The position numbers and the translations under genes were made by a program. From the NCBI GenBank assembly GCA_003344405.1, contig NOWV01000016.1, positions 248,001-312,000 of the forward strand: a stretch of DNA of 64,000 bases, read 5' to 3'. Below are positions 53,401-64,000 of the stretch, one piece after another (position 1 is the first letter of the stretch; every line of letters begins with the position of its first letter). The notes under the pieces were generated by a model. That model saw only the letters and a program-made list of their open reading frames with translations. It was not told the origin of the DNA and made no database searches. The stretch is from Trichoplax sp. H2. Taxonomy: Eukaryota > Placozoa > Uniplacotomia > Trichoplacea.

Positions 53401-55131
53401 GATAATAACACTGACATCAGTAATCTGAAAAAAGATTGCACGTTAGCTGTCAGGAACTAAGAATTGTTTATTTAATTATTCAGACGTAGCTCATACAGAT
53501 TTCAATATATGGAACGCAAAATAAGTCTCGATATATATAAATATAATAAGCAATAGTGATAATAAGAATGAGACTTGTATAGCAATTAATTCCGCTAGTA
53601 AGCATCACTGTTTCAATCTGATATGAAGTTACGATCTAGTTAAAGTTCCTTGGCAAAATAATCATGAATTATCGTATCAAGCTAATAACTACAATATGAT
53701 GAAAAGAGCAACAATAGGAGCTAGGGAGTAAATATATCAAATAATCTCGTCTTATGAAATATCAGATCGTATGGGGCAGTTCATGTTATCAACACAGAAT
53801 AATTCTACCGTTTCTTTAAATTTCTGATTAAAATATCGGTAATTTTATCAATTACAAACAGGATAATGATGAAATCTAACTTATAATAATTAAAAAATAT
53901 AACTAAATTTAAAGGTTTAGCTGTAATTGTTAAAGATAGATACGAGTAGGTATTTGCAAATCTTTCGTGTTTTAATATCGAAGAAAAGTTCAAGAACGGT
54001 CAGCTATAATCATTTGTTGATATTTATAATTTACTTTTCGGGTCAATGAACTCAGAAAACACTAAATTGCTCAGTTGTATAATTTTAATACAATCTTGGG
54101 CGTTTTAACTCCTTTCTTGCAATTAAATTTCTATTTGCTATCTAGATTAGAATAATTTATTTTATAAAATTTAAAGCGGAGAACGCCTTTCATTAAGATT
54201 AGAATTTTAGTTACCCTGCATGCAAGCAAGTAATGGTTTGTTGGACTAAAATTAAAAGCTAATAAGATCTTTCAGTCGAATAATTGTTTAACTGTTTACT
54301 TGTGGCATTCATACTCGTATTCTAAACTTGAGTGATCATATCGATCAGTATCACAAGTTACGACTACTATGCCGTATAGTAACAAGATTGCTAAATTTGG
54401 CTTAATAAACTTGAGGAAAAGTCTGGGTTGAATAGAAAGCAGATTTTATACCTATATAGTACTGCTGCTTTAAAATTAGACCGTATTAGCTAAAAATAAT
54501 TTTAAAGTAATAGTAAACCTATTTTAAAATTCTACATATTGTAAAATAGGCTTCAAAATCGCGCAAATAGTTAAAAATGTGATTTTTTTAGTAAAGATAA
54601 GTACGGCAATAATTATACTGTAGTGGATCTGAACTTTATTCCGTTGCTTAGTAAGACATGATTGTCGTGACATGTTTCGAAATAGGTAATAAATCTTAGT
54701 GAGATTAGTTTGCATGCTCAATAGTGGTACACTTTTAACCTTTACTGTATTATTTTGTGCAGTGAGAAATAATAATTGATTAACACCAATTATCAAATAA
54801 ATCAAAATAATAGATTATATAATTGAATGCCGCTAATGAAACAGCATTCATGACTATATTTGATGATCTAGATAAGCTAGGAAAGATTAATATAACTTAG
54901 TAAAATTCTTCATTAATCATAAATAGTGTCTACTATACAATACCATGACAACTCAAACTATCAATCATTAAAACTATAGAAATAGATTAATTATGTGTAA
55001 TGATTAATGATTTATGTATATTTATAAGCGTGATCTAGGATAGCTTACATCAAAAGAGTAATCTAACATTGAATTATTGAATTCTATGCAGATGCAGTTC
55101 AGGGCTATACGTGCAGGATAAAAAAACTATT

Positions 55132-55137
55132 TTTATT
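55132..55137 (-). terminator. Possible poly(A) signal AATAAA of the EF-hand paralog
   Basis: AATAAA on the minus strand about 240 bp after the stop codon, in an A-rich context; a candidate only. Confidence 0.3.
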
Positions 55138-55376
55138 TTATTTTCATGTTTATGGGCTACTGCTTACCAAAGATGAGCATATCCATATCTTTTCGATGCT
55201 GCTTACTTAATTTAACATGGAAGTAAGATAAGATGTGAAATGATGTAGTCTGAAGTTCGTTTTCGACTTAATTTAGCATAAATTTGTAGCCTTAATTAAA
55301 TTTGATAGCCAAATTCATATGCCGCACAGTCGAATATGGAAAAGAATTATAAAGTAGAATGAAGACAATAATTGTT

Positions 55377-57339
55377 TTAGACAAGTTGGATTGTATCTAA
55401 TCCTGACAGAAATTCTTGAAAACTTAATAATCCGTCATGGTTGCTATCCAATTCTTCAAAGAGTATACGAAAATTCTATTGACAGAAATATAAATATTTG
55501 TATTAATGAACATTTATCTTGGGATCACGATTATATTGATTAATGGAATAAATCATAAATTTTTACTTTAGTTATTCATATTAAGAGAGTGTTAGAAGAT
55601 AAAAAAATTGATCATAAAAGCAAACTACTGAACATATTAGAAAATGAAGGCCAACTATATAGTCAAGGGGGTTGATAAAACGCATACTACAATAATTTGG
55701 CATTTAGTTCGTTATCTACCAGTTCGTTTACGAGAAGAAATTTGAAGTTAGTTTTAATTTCTTCTTTTATTGATTTCATTATATACTCAGCACAATACTA
55801 AAGTGGAATAGTAACTGATCTTTGCTACCCTCCGTAACATCTTATTTATTAACGATTACTTAATATCTCGTCTACATGATTAAATTACCTCATTGATGTC
55901 TTTCATACCGAAGCGTTGGCATACATCACGAAATTCATTTAGCTCTAAGCATTGACTTTCATCCGATTTAATTTGTAACCAAACACCTCTTAGAACGTCA
56001 TGTGCTTGAATTTTTGTTATATTGTCGTCCGAGTAAATCAAAATTTCGGAGTCATTGTCGTCATCAGATTCAAAGTTCGTCTGAGTGCTGCTGATGGAGA
56101 CTCTGCTAGAACTTCCTCTCTATTAATAAATAATTATAGAGTAACATTACTTGTTATTATCAATCTAGGGAAAGATTATATTGCGATATTTAAAATAACT
56201 CAATCTTATTTTTACGTTGCACTAAAGATATTGATTTTGTAGTAATTTATTATAAATAGCATTAAATTTAGGGACCTAAATTTATTCAATTCGAAATGTA
56301 TCGAGCTTGTACATATTGAATTAAGGATTTCTATATTATATTTGTATATATAAAATGATATGTACGGGTTATACAGTTTAAGTTCATAAGTTTATTGGCT
56401 GCTGACTGTCTTTACAGCAATCACTCACCAAGTAGACAGAAGGACATAGACTATGTCGTCTTGTCAAGGCTATAAGAAGTAATAATCAAGGATGGGAATA
56501 ATTAATCATCTGTGCCAACAGAATTTTAAATTCTTATATCGAACCCATCCTATCTTTAATATGCTAATAAGAATATATACGATTATATCTATAGATTTCA
56601 AAACCTTTATCCAATAACTCCTTAGTATGGAAATAAGTAATCATCTGCACTTATAGTATTTTGAATTTTTACATGAAATCTATCCTATCTTTAACATACT
56701 AATAAGAATATATTCGTATATATCCATATATATTTTACAACATCTAAATAATAACTCTCTAACTATGGAATTAAGTAATCATCTGCAGTTACAGAATTTT
56801 AGATTCTTACGCAGAATCTCTCTTATCTTTAACATTCTAATAATAGACATATATACTTGTATACTCGTTTATCTATCTATTTCATAGCATCAAAATGATA
56901 ACTCCTTACCCGAGATTGAATCAGTGCTACTAAATTCACTGCATGTACTACATGTAACAGACTGATCATCATTATGAAAGTACTTATGCATTAGTACGCT
57001 GACAAAGGCATCCTGAAATTGTTCATATGTAATCTAGCGAATTATAGAGAGTAAGATATGTCAGTTCTCAAACTGCTGTGAGCTGAAACAGTTTAATTTT
57101 CACTTAAAATATATATTTAACTAAGCGTGAGTATGATGTTTAGTCGAAAATTATAAACGAACTTGCTGATCCGCTGTCGAGAATAATAGACGATCTTCCA
57201 ATTGAGGCCATTGCTGATTGACATCTAGCATTTCGCATAAATGTTGGCATTCTTCAAGACTGATTAATCCATCGTGATCCCGGTCACATTTAGAGAATAA
57301 ATCTTCAAGCATGATTTCTTTTTCTTCTGTTTCAGTCAT
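55377..57339 (-). CDS. Short EF-hand protein, partial paralog of the ninein-like N-terminus, 4 exons, 208 aa
   Basis: Exons 57339-57163, 57033-56910, 56115-55889 and 55475-55377 join in frame to 208 codons ending in TAA. The first EF loop is DRDHDGLISLEE (residues 19-30) and the last DSNHDGLLSFQE (186-197), both canonical. ITYEQFQDAF matches ISFEQFKSGF of the ninein-like gene, and LNEFRDVCQRFGMKDINE matches its VHELKTVCEHIGMENLNE. Intron phases also match: exon 1 ends phase 0, exon 2 phase 1, and the last EF exon begins phase 0; two ninein-like exons are fused into exon 3 here. It lacks the KRYGRRS motif and all of the coiled coil, stopping 11 residues after the last loop. ATG was chosen because it aligns with the ninein-like start; a TTG further up is not a likely start. 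It could be a functional calcium sensor, an unrecognised longer gene, or a decaying duplicate. The donor at 57163 (GTTCGT) is weak. Confidence 0.75.
56450..56910. repeat. Tandem repeat in intron 2 of the EF-hand paralog, unit about 128 bp
   Basis: Three units share AAGTAATCATCTGCA, CAGAATTTTAGATTCTTA, CTATCTTTAACATACTAATA, CATCAAAATAATAACTC and CTTAGTATGGAAAT-like strings, starting near 56495, 56632 and 56770. The last unit runs up to the 5' splice site of the intron at 56909. Confidence 0.85.
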
Positions 57340-60300
57340 ATTGTTAAAATTCTTCAGCAAATAAAGACAAATTAATAATAAATATAATCAATTCCCTTTT
57401 TTATCGTACGTAGCATCTTTTTTGATGGTGTATACTGCAATAGACCATACATGTTCTGATATAATATTTACATAAGTTAATCATGCGCTGGATAAAAAAG
57501 CCAAATGTAATTAAACTAGTAGTAATAATAAAACAGTCAACAAGGTTATCATCACTGCGATAAAGATTATCTTTGTTAAAAACTATCTACTGTATTATTG
57601 CTAAAATTAATAATTAGGGATATTAGCCTATATTCTGTTACATAATTATTAATGCAGCCTGATAATAAAATTGCTATAGTAATATTTATGCATGTCATAG
57701 AAATAAGGAGATATTGCACGTATTGATAACCGGCAACTTTGATTGGTGATATGGTAATTGGTCAATTACTCGTATAATAGATTGATCTAACCATACTTAA
57801 ATTAAGTTAGAGTAGAAATTTATTCAAATTTAAAGGTTATAAAATTGAAAATAGAAGACTATTTTATTTTAATCCTTCACAAATCTTAATCCTATTGCGT
57901 CAGTGTCATCTATTTATGATCAAAGATGTTAGTTATTGATACATAAAGAACAAATAATAAAATTTATAATGATTTAAATTATCAACAATAATATTTCTAT
58001 AAAATCTTGCCCTTATTCAATAACATTCCTTAGTAAATATAATATAATTTGACTCTTTCCATAACTATTAAATGCCAAGCATGTTACTGGAATGAGAGCT
58101 TTTGAGCACCTTTCTTATACTAAAATACTGCATTTTACTTTAATTTCTTCTGAATTATAGCAATAAGTATAGTAGTCAAGATTGTATAACATGAAAAAGG
58201 ATCACTATCAACCATTATTTGTATTGCATAAAATTTGTATACATACGAATAGACATTTTTTTTATAATATTAGACGTTGAAACTTGTATCATTATGTGAA
58301 TTTGACGATAGTTTTACGTTGTCTTTCCTAATTTAAAGTGATCCACTTTTAACACTAAGTCTATCTTAATGTTTTAGTATTTTAGCTAGAGTTTCAGCTA
58401 CAAATGTACTAATATAAGATACGAATGTGGTTCGTAATGCTTGCGATAGCAGCCAATGATACCACTAGTATAAATCGGTGCTAGATTTTTCTTTAATTTT
58501 TCGTTTTGTAATGTTTAAATGCTGTTCTTTATCACTACAGTAACCGTTATTAATCCTACCTATATCAATATGCAACCTGTAATTTAAATTACGATTTTTG
58601 TTGCTTGATATGATTTCGTTCATTAAATGTGTATAGATACTATACTTTTCAATAAATTGCCAGCTACAATAATGCTGCTTTGTAACAATAACTAGTAGTT
58701 AAAATTTTCGCTAAAGTGTAAGTGATTGAATTAATGCCAGCAGTATGAATATTTTAGATAATATTATAGATATGAATTACAGCTAAAACTTGATAGTTAG
58801 ACGATTGAAAATTTTCATTCGGTAATAAACATAACCGTATAAACTGAGATAGGAGGAACAAAGCTTAGTGGTCAAGTATGTACGTGATCAAGTACGTACT
58901 TTCGTTCTTAAATAGTCCCTTGTAGGATAGTTTAAAGCACTTCAAAGCTTGAGTACATTAGTATTTCTTTTCAATCAACAACAGAGATAAAAAAGTAATA
59001 GAATAGATTAAATAGTGAGTTAATCCATTTTATAGTTACGTAGTTTGTTTAAGTAGAATTCGATCGTTGAGTCTTGAGAGTAGTATTAATTACAAAAGAA
59101 TTGCTCCATAGTTATTACGTTCGCTAAGGATGAGGGAATTGAACTTATTATTGTAATATAGCAAAATATCAGCTCGTTATTGAATAAGCAGGGAATGAAA
59201 TGAAGATACAATCTCGCACGTAAGTAATTTCGATATTTGATGAGATTGCACTGATTAAAAATCGATTATTTGGCACTATTGCGGTACGTTTATAAATCAT
59301 TGATAAAATTATATTACTTATTACCAAATTCGAAGTATTTAACATGTAAATTATGTTGTGGGAAGAAATGAAAACTTTGATAATGTCAACGGAATAAGTG
59401 ATAAAAATTATAATGAAAAAAATGAGAATTTTAGTAAATTAGAATTAGAATTTATTCTAACGAAAATCCTGTTTTATTACTTACATTTACCCTTAGACAC
59501 TAGGCCAATATTGAAAAATTTCAACCCTAAAAATGGACACGTCTAGTTGTGATTTGATTTGGCAGGCGCTTGGATTTAATGAAATCAGGGATATGAAATT
59601 GAATTTATATTGTGTTGTATAGTGGTCAACAAAGCGTCGAGGCTTAAACGAGGCGTCTAATGACATGCAGCAATTGACGAATTGAGATTAGATATGGACT
59701 TTTTCTTCATCTCCTTATATGTAAGCTACGGTACTTGTTGACTCTAATCGTGACTTATCGTAGTTTCGCTTAAACGCAATTATTGATTTGGTTTGATAAT
59801 AGCTTTTGATTAATATGTTCGCCTAATCAATCAAGAATAGATTGAATGTCAACAGACGTAATCGATCAAGAGAAATCAATGACCGATTGTCTATAACATA
59901 CTGTATTGTGTACATTGGACTGCCCATCGCGAGTAAAATGCTAGATATGATCTCATGCATTTTATTTATTTTTTTCCACTAGTGATTCACTAATCCCTAA
60001 CGGCGATGACGTCAATAAAGGAAGTCGAGAGGGTTATTCAAAACTATTGTCGTGGTAGTTTTAGCTCCCATATTGGCTAATGGATTACCACGACTTTATT
60101 ATCAATAGTGTGCGGTAATCTTTTGAGATAGCTCCTTTCTTTTGATTTATGTATTCTACCATGTTATCGAAGGATGAGTTTCAAAAGAATATAAAGAAGG
60201 AGCGATTAATGTTTATATTTCAGGCTACCTCTAAACGCTTCGCTGCTTGAAATAGTCGATAACTGATTCGTTTTGATTTCTTCAATTGCCGTCATCAATG

Positions 60301-61890
60301 GAATTATTTTATAGCATTTGTTCTGGCTTACTCATTATTCATTGTCGATGGTATAGCAACCTTATCGATGATGATTGCCGTTAGTTATTTGTTCTATAAA
60401 TTCTTTATCTACATGATTCATGGATAATAATTGTTTCATGCATCCCTCAAGATGATCAGTTAATAAATGAGGCGTGAAAAATAAAATAACATTTCCGCTA
60501 TCTTTTGATCTAGCTTTACCTATTGATGTAATAGTGATCGATTCTATTAGCTTATATTCCGTAGTCTTAAGGCTACTCTATACCATAATCAAGACAAATA
60601 ACGGTCATCTTATGCTTGGTTTATCATTCTTTACTTCTTATGCTCATGGTATAATAAAGCTATCCTAGAAGAAAATCTTCCCTCTAGCCATGCAAAGTAC
60701 CTTTTATAACTGTTTACTCTCAATCAGCTAGATATAGTATTGCTATCAATTAGACTGAAAAGTCTGACTTCAATATCATGTTTTTTAAATGAACTATCGC
60801 TGATTTCTGTAATGCATAATTCATGACATCATCTTATTCGTTGTCAAGAAGGGTCCGATATTTATGCGAATGAAATACTTTATTGGATAAATAATAAATA
60901 AAAATACCGACATGGAGAGTTACTACTGGCTTTGATACCATTCTGTTAGCTCATCTAATATCTTCTTGATCATTAATCGCGATAGTTTACTTATAGTATA
61001 AAGACATCTAGAAAGGGGTATGTTGTATTCTAGACAGGAAATATTTCTTTACACTTACTTTCATTGAACGATTATTTATTTCTTTTATTCTATTTACATC
61101 GAAATAACCCCATCCTATAGAGAATTCGACCGATACATCTTAATCATAATTTCTTGCAATTTATAATGTTTCAAATACGAATTGAATAGCCAAACAAAAA
61201 GGAATGCATCTATCTCATATTATCCAGACTATTGAATCATTTTGATTCCTTTCATGTAATCATCCATGACATCATCTTCGTTGCAAAGAATGACCGGATA
61301 TATACAAATGAAATACCTTATAATATCAAGTAAAATTCTGAAATACCGATAAATAATATTTCCGCTGTCTTTTTATGCTGCATATTTTTAATACAATCGA
61401 GTACTTAATAGCTGTGTGACTATCTTATTTACGTAATGACCCATCGTAGGCCATGAAACAAAATACTAATAACGTTGTATTAAATGAAATGTACCCACAA
61501 TCTTGTTCATCTTTGCATGTATCGTTTAAATTTCCATATAAAAATTTATTTATAGTAGACTATAAATCCTGGAAAGAAAATCGTTTGATATTATACAATA
61601 TGGATGGAATCAGTTTCGCATATGCCTCTTAGTTATCCGTAATGAATCATCGAGAAGGAATTTTATCTATATCTTACCGATAAAAGCCACGTATAATGTA
61701 GGACTGTAGATTAATTTATTATATTCTTTGTATTGGCTAGATATCTTACTCCTTATATTCCATGCTGTTTTTTCGTAGTATAATAATGTAAAACGCCCGC
61801 CTTTTCTCTAATCATTAATAGATACTCATATAACCAATATGTACCCACATTACTTTAAGTTATAATACGGTATGATATATATATCAATAG
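57340..61890. other. Intergenic region, no gene supported
   Basis: This is the upstream flank of the EF-hand paralog on one side and of the unidentified plus-strand exons on the other. Open frames are short and without motifs. A perfect CRE-type octamer and a hairpin lie near 60.0 kb. Diverged repeat pairs occur at 60.83 and 61.27 kb, sharing CATGACATCATCTT and AATGAAATAC. Confidence 0.5.
60007..60014. promoter_or_regulatory. Perfect palindromic CRE-like octamer TGACGTCA
   Basis: The full CREB/ATF consensus octamer is present once here, in AT-rich sequence 1.9 kb upstream of the plus-strand exon at 61891. Function is unproven. Confidence 0.35.
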
Positions 61891-62827
61891 CACTTTAATC
61901 CCAATGTCGGATCACTAATAAGTTTGGATCCGCATGACCTATTAAAACTGATCCCGTATGTCGAATCTGTCCTAGTTTATTGTGGTTCAGGCTATGAGCC
62001 AAATAGTAACCGTTGTTTTGGAGTTGAATTACAGCCGGATCACAACAGTAACGGATTTTATAAGTGTAATTTACAGGTAGTAAGCTGTAGCGTAGCCCTA
62101 AATATAGCTTAATAGATTATGGGATAGTTAGTTAGTACAGCCCTCGGTAGCAGACTTAATCCCATGTAATAAAGTGAATTAAGTGAATTATTTTCCTAAG
62201 ATACAGAGGTTTCATTTTTTATTGAACTTAGATTAGACACTTTATCATGTTAGCATGCAAGTGTATAAGAAGACCCTTAAGCTAAAAGGTATTTATAAAG
62301 TCTTTATAAGTAAAATGAACATGATTATAACTATGCTGCAATATTGCTACTTTCATGCAATTATATAATAATGCAGATGTGTAAAATTTGCTACTGTTAT
62401 GGCTATCTGGCTGCTTAGCAAAATTGTAATCATTGGCTTATGTCACTATGAGTATGTACTGTACTAGGTATCCTATAATTATCTTCTATTGGAAAATCTA
62501 ATATGCACCTCGCTTATATGTGTATAACATATATATAGTATACAAAGGTATTTTTAATAGTCCATGCTACTGTACTGTAATGGTACTACACGTCTAGTTT
62601 CGGACGAAACTATCGACAGGTGTAACTGTAACAACGACATTTTCCTTGATTTCTAAAAACATTTTTAGAATATTTTGATAATTTATAACCTTTCGTTCTT
62701 TTGATGTGCCTAACCATAATTGCTAATCCTCCTTTTCTTGTAGCACCTAAGTTGCTACAAACTTAAGCTTTCTATCATGGAGCACAGATATTCGAAATGT
62801 GATGTGATTGTCATAAAATCAATATAA
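61891..62827 (+). CDS. Unidentified gene, two candidate exons of a cysteine-containing protein (partial)
   Basis: The better exon, 61891-62076, has a good acceptor (TATATCAATAG), 62 open codons in phase 0 and a donor CAG|GTAGTA. It encodes HFNPNVGSLISLDP, then VYCGSGYEPNSNRCFGV and GFYKCNLQ, with three cysteines and two GY/GF-type contexts that suggest an extracellular module. A second exon can start at 62744 after a strong pyrimidine-rich acceptor (CCTCCTTTTCTTGTAG), also phase 0. It reads HLSCYKLKLSIMEHRYSKC and stays open to a TAA at 62825-62827; it might instead splice out at a GT near 62804. I do not recognise the family. No start codon exon was found upstream, so the gene is incomplete in this model. 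Confidence 0.4.
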
Positions 62828-64000
62828 AAATAGCGTTTTTAGCGCCAATCACGCTGCTTTAAAGTTAAAATACTAGGTGATAAAAGCAGTAAATTACTAA
62901 TAACTTAGGTATACAGGAAGAATAACGTTAACTATTATGGCTAGGCAGTTCAAATGAATAAAAAATGGCAATTTATCAAATATCCAAATGAATATTGAAA
63001 TTATTCAATGAAGTGAGATATACGTACTCGTACATAATTAATTCCATATTATGCTATACCGTGTTATTGAACGTTGACGTTAATCTTTCTAAGTTTAATT
63101 TATCAATACTATGCATTCTGAACAACCTCATATATATATAATATTTTAATAATTGTAATCAGCGTAATGCTAGTTATAGTTAATTATTGTCTCATCCAAC
63201 TAATATAGTTCCGTCTCAGTGCTCGTACATTCTTGATTCTTAAATCGATAATGTGGCTATTCTCTATAGTAGATAGTGCAATACTGTGTTGTATATTGCA
63301 GCGTTGTTTGTATATACAGTAGGATCTCTCGTGCACAACAAGAACCCAGAGATTTTCACTATAGCTACGCTAAAGGGACTTATTAAGAGAGATTAGAAGT
63401 TCTTAATATATTAATCGTAGAAAGAGTGATTTCTTTCTATCAATCAATCAAGGACCACTTTTACTATCTGTACTACTATTAGAAAGGAGTAATAAAAGTT
63501 TCTTTCTAGTCGTCCATGACTGAGACTCACTTGCATAATGTCAACCATATTTTAATTAATCATCATTATCTGATGTATATCTCACGGAACCTAAATCATA
63601 TTCGTGTAGTAAAAAAATGGTTAGATACAATAGGATTTTGAGTAGCGGTATTGTATAGCTTTGTAATTTTTTTACCTTAGTACAATGCAATGACAATAAT
63701 TCTAATCAAAATGGAGTTCATCTTATTTTGGTTGTACCATTAATATGCAGAAATATTATACAATGTATATATCTGTGTTACGGAGCCATGCTCCGAAATA
63801 TTAACTGCTATGTTAATTAAATATCTCATTTAAATTATTGTTTGCTCCAGTAGCTTATTAGATATTAATGTTTATTAATAAGTACTTGTTATTGCCAAGG
63901 TATCAGAAAGTTCAATATTGTTGACGTGCCGGAGCTAACACGCTTAGTTAGTAAACGTTAATTAATAACACCTTAAGTGTAAGGTACAATTACTTTGCAG
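62828..64000. other. No gene supported; window end
   Basis: A short GC-richer segment at 63913-63950 reads FNIVDVPELTRLV on the plus strand and may be an exon of a gene leaving the window, but its acceptor is poor. A small hairpin (CGGAGC, CAT, GCTCCG) lies at 63781-63796. Confidence 0.35.

Larger units (their letters stand above)
43923..55376. other. Region between the two ninein-family genes, no gene supported
   Basis: The part next to 43923 should hold the 5' UTR intron and promoter of the ninein-like gene. Otherwise I see two tandem arrays (44.99-45.44 and 48.03-50.48 kb), a TA microsatellite at 49781-49803, and short unmatched open frames, for example 45841-46098 (plus), which has no recognisable domain. 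Confidence 0.5.

Noticed and set aside
1-64000. tRNA, rRNA, CRISPR arrays, bacterial operons or viral genes
   Set aside because: None seen; the exon-intron structure and gene families are those of an animal nuclear genome.

Overview
The window is AT-rich eukaryotic nuclear DNA. Its genes are split into many short exons by GT-AG introns, mostly about 80-300 bp in the choline-transporter gene. The gene families (LIM-homeodomain, SLC44 choline-transporter-like, ninein/ninein-like) point to an animal. High AT content, compact introns and human-like protein sequences with retained ancestral introns suggest an early-branching invertebrate. A placozoan (Trichoplax/Hoilungia type) is my best guess, but this is inference and not proven by any marker here.

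Layout. At 1.3-10.0 kb (minus) lies the 5' part of a LIM-homeodomain gene: a LIM1 exon at 1275-1513 and a probable start-codon exon at 9910-10023, in matching phase, separated by a repeat-rich 8.4 kb intron. I see no gene at 10-26 kb. That stretch holds a G/C-skewed polypyrimidine tract, microsatellites, a cluster of tandem repeats at 17.3-19.6 kb, and a 190 bp MITE-like element with perfect 28 bp inverted ends nested in one of the repeats. At 26.1-32.5 kb (plus) is a complete 28-exon SLC44/CTL2-type gene whose exons join in frame to 702 codons. At 33.6-43.9 kb (minus, convergent with it) is a complete 20-exon ninein/ninein-like gene of 1495 codons: N-terminal EF-hands, then a long coiled coil. 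At 44-55 kb I see no gene but several diverged tandem arrays. At 55.4-57.3 kb (minus) a second, short gene copies only the N-terminal EF-hand part of the ninein-like gene, with the same intron phases, and stops after 208 codons. At 57-61.9 kb there is no gene I can support. At 61.9-62.8 kb (plus) one or two exons of an unrecognised cysteine-containing protein appear.

The genes are not an operon or pathway. The one clear functional pair is the ninein-like gene and its EF-hand-only neighbour, probably a partial tandem duplication. The annotation rests on splice-site reading and phase bookkeeping by eye: the CTL and ninein-like models close perfectly in frame from ATG to stop, while the LIM exon 1 and the 62 kb exons are less certain.
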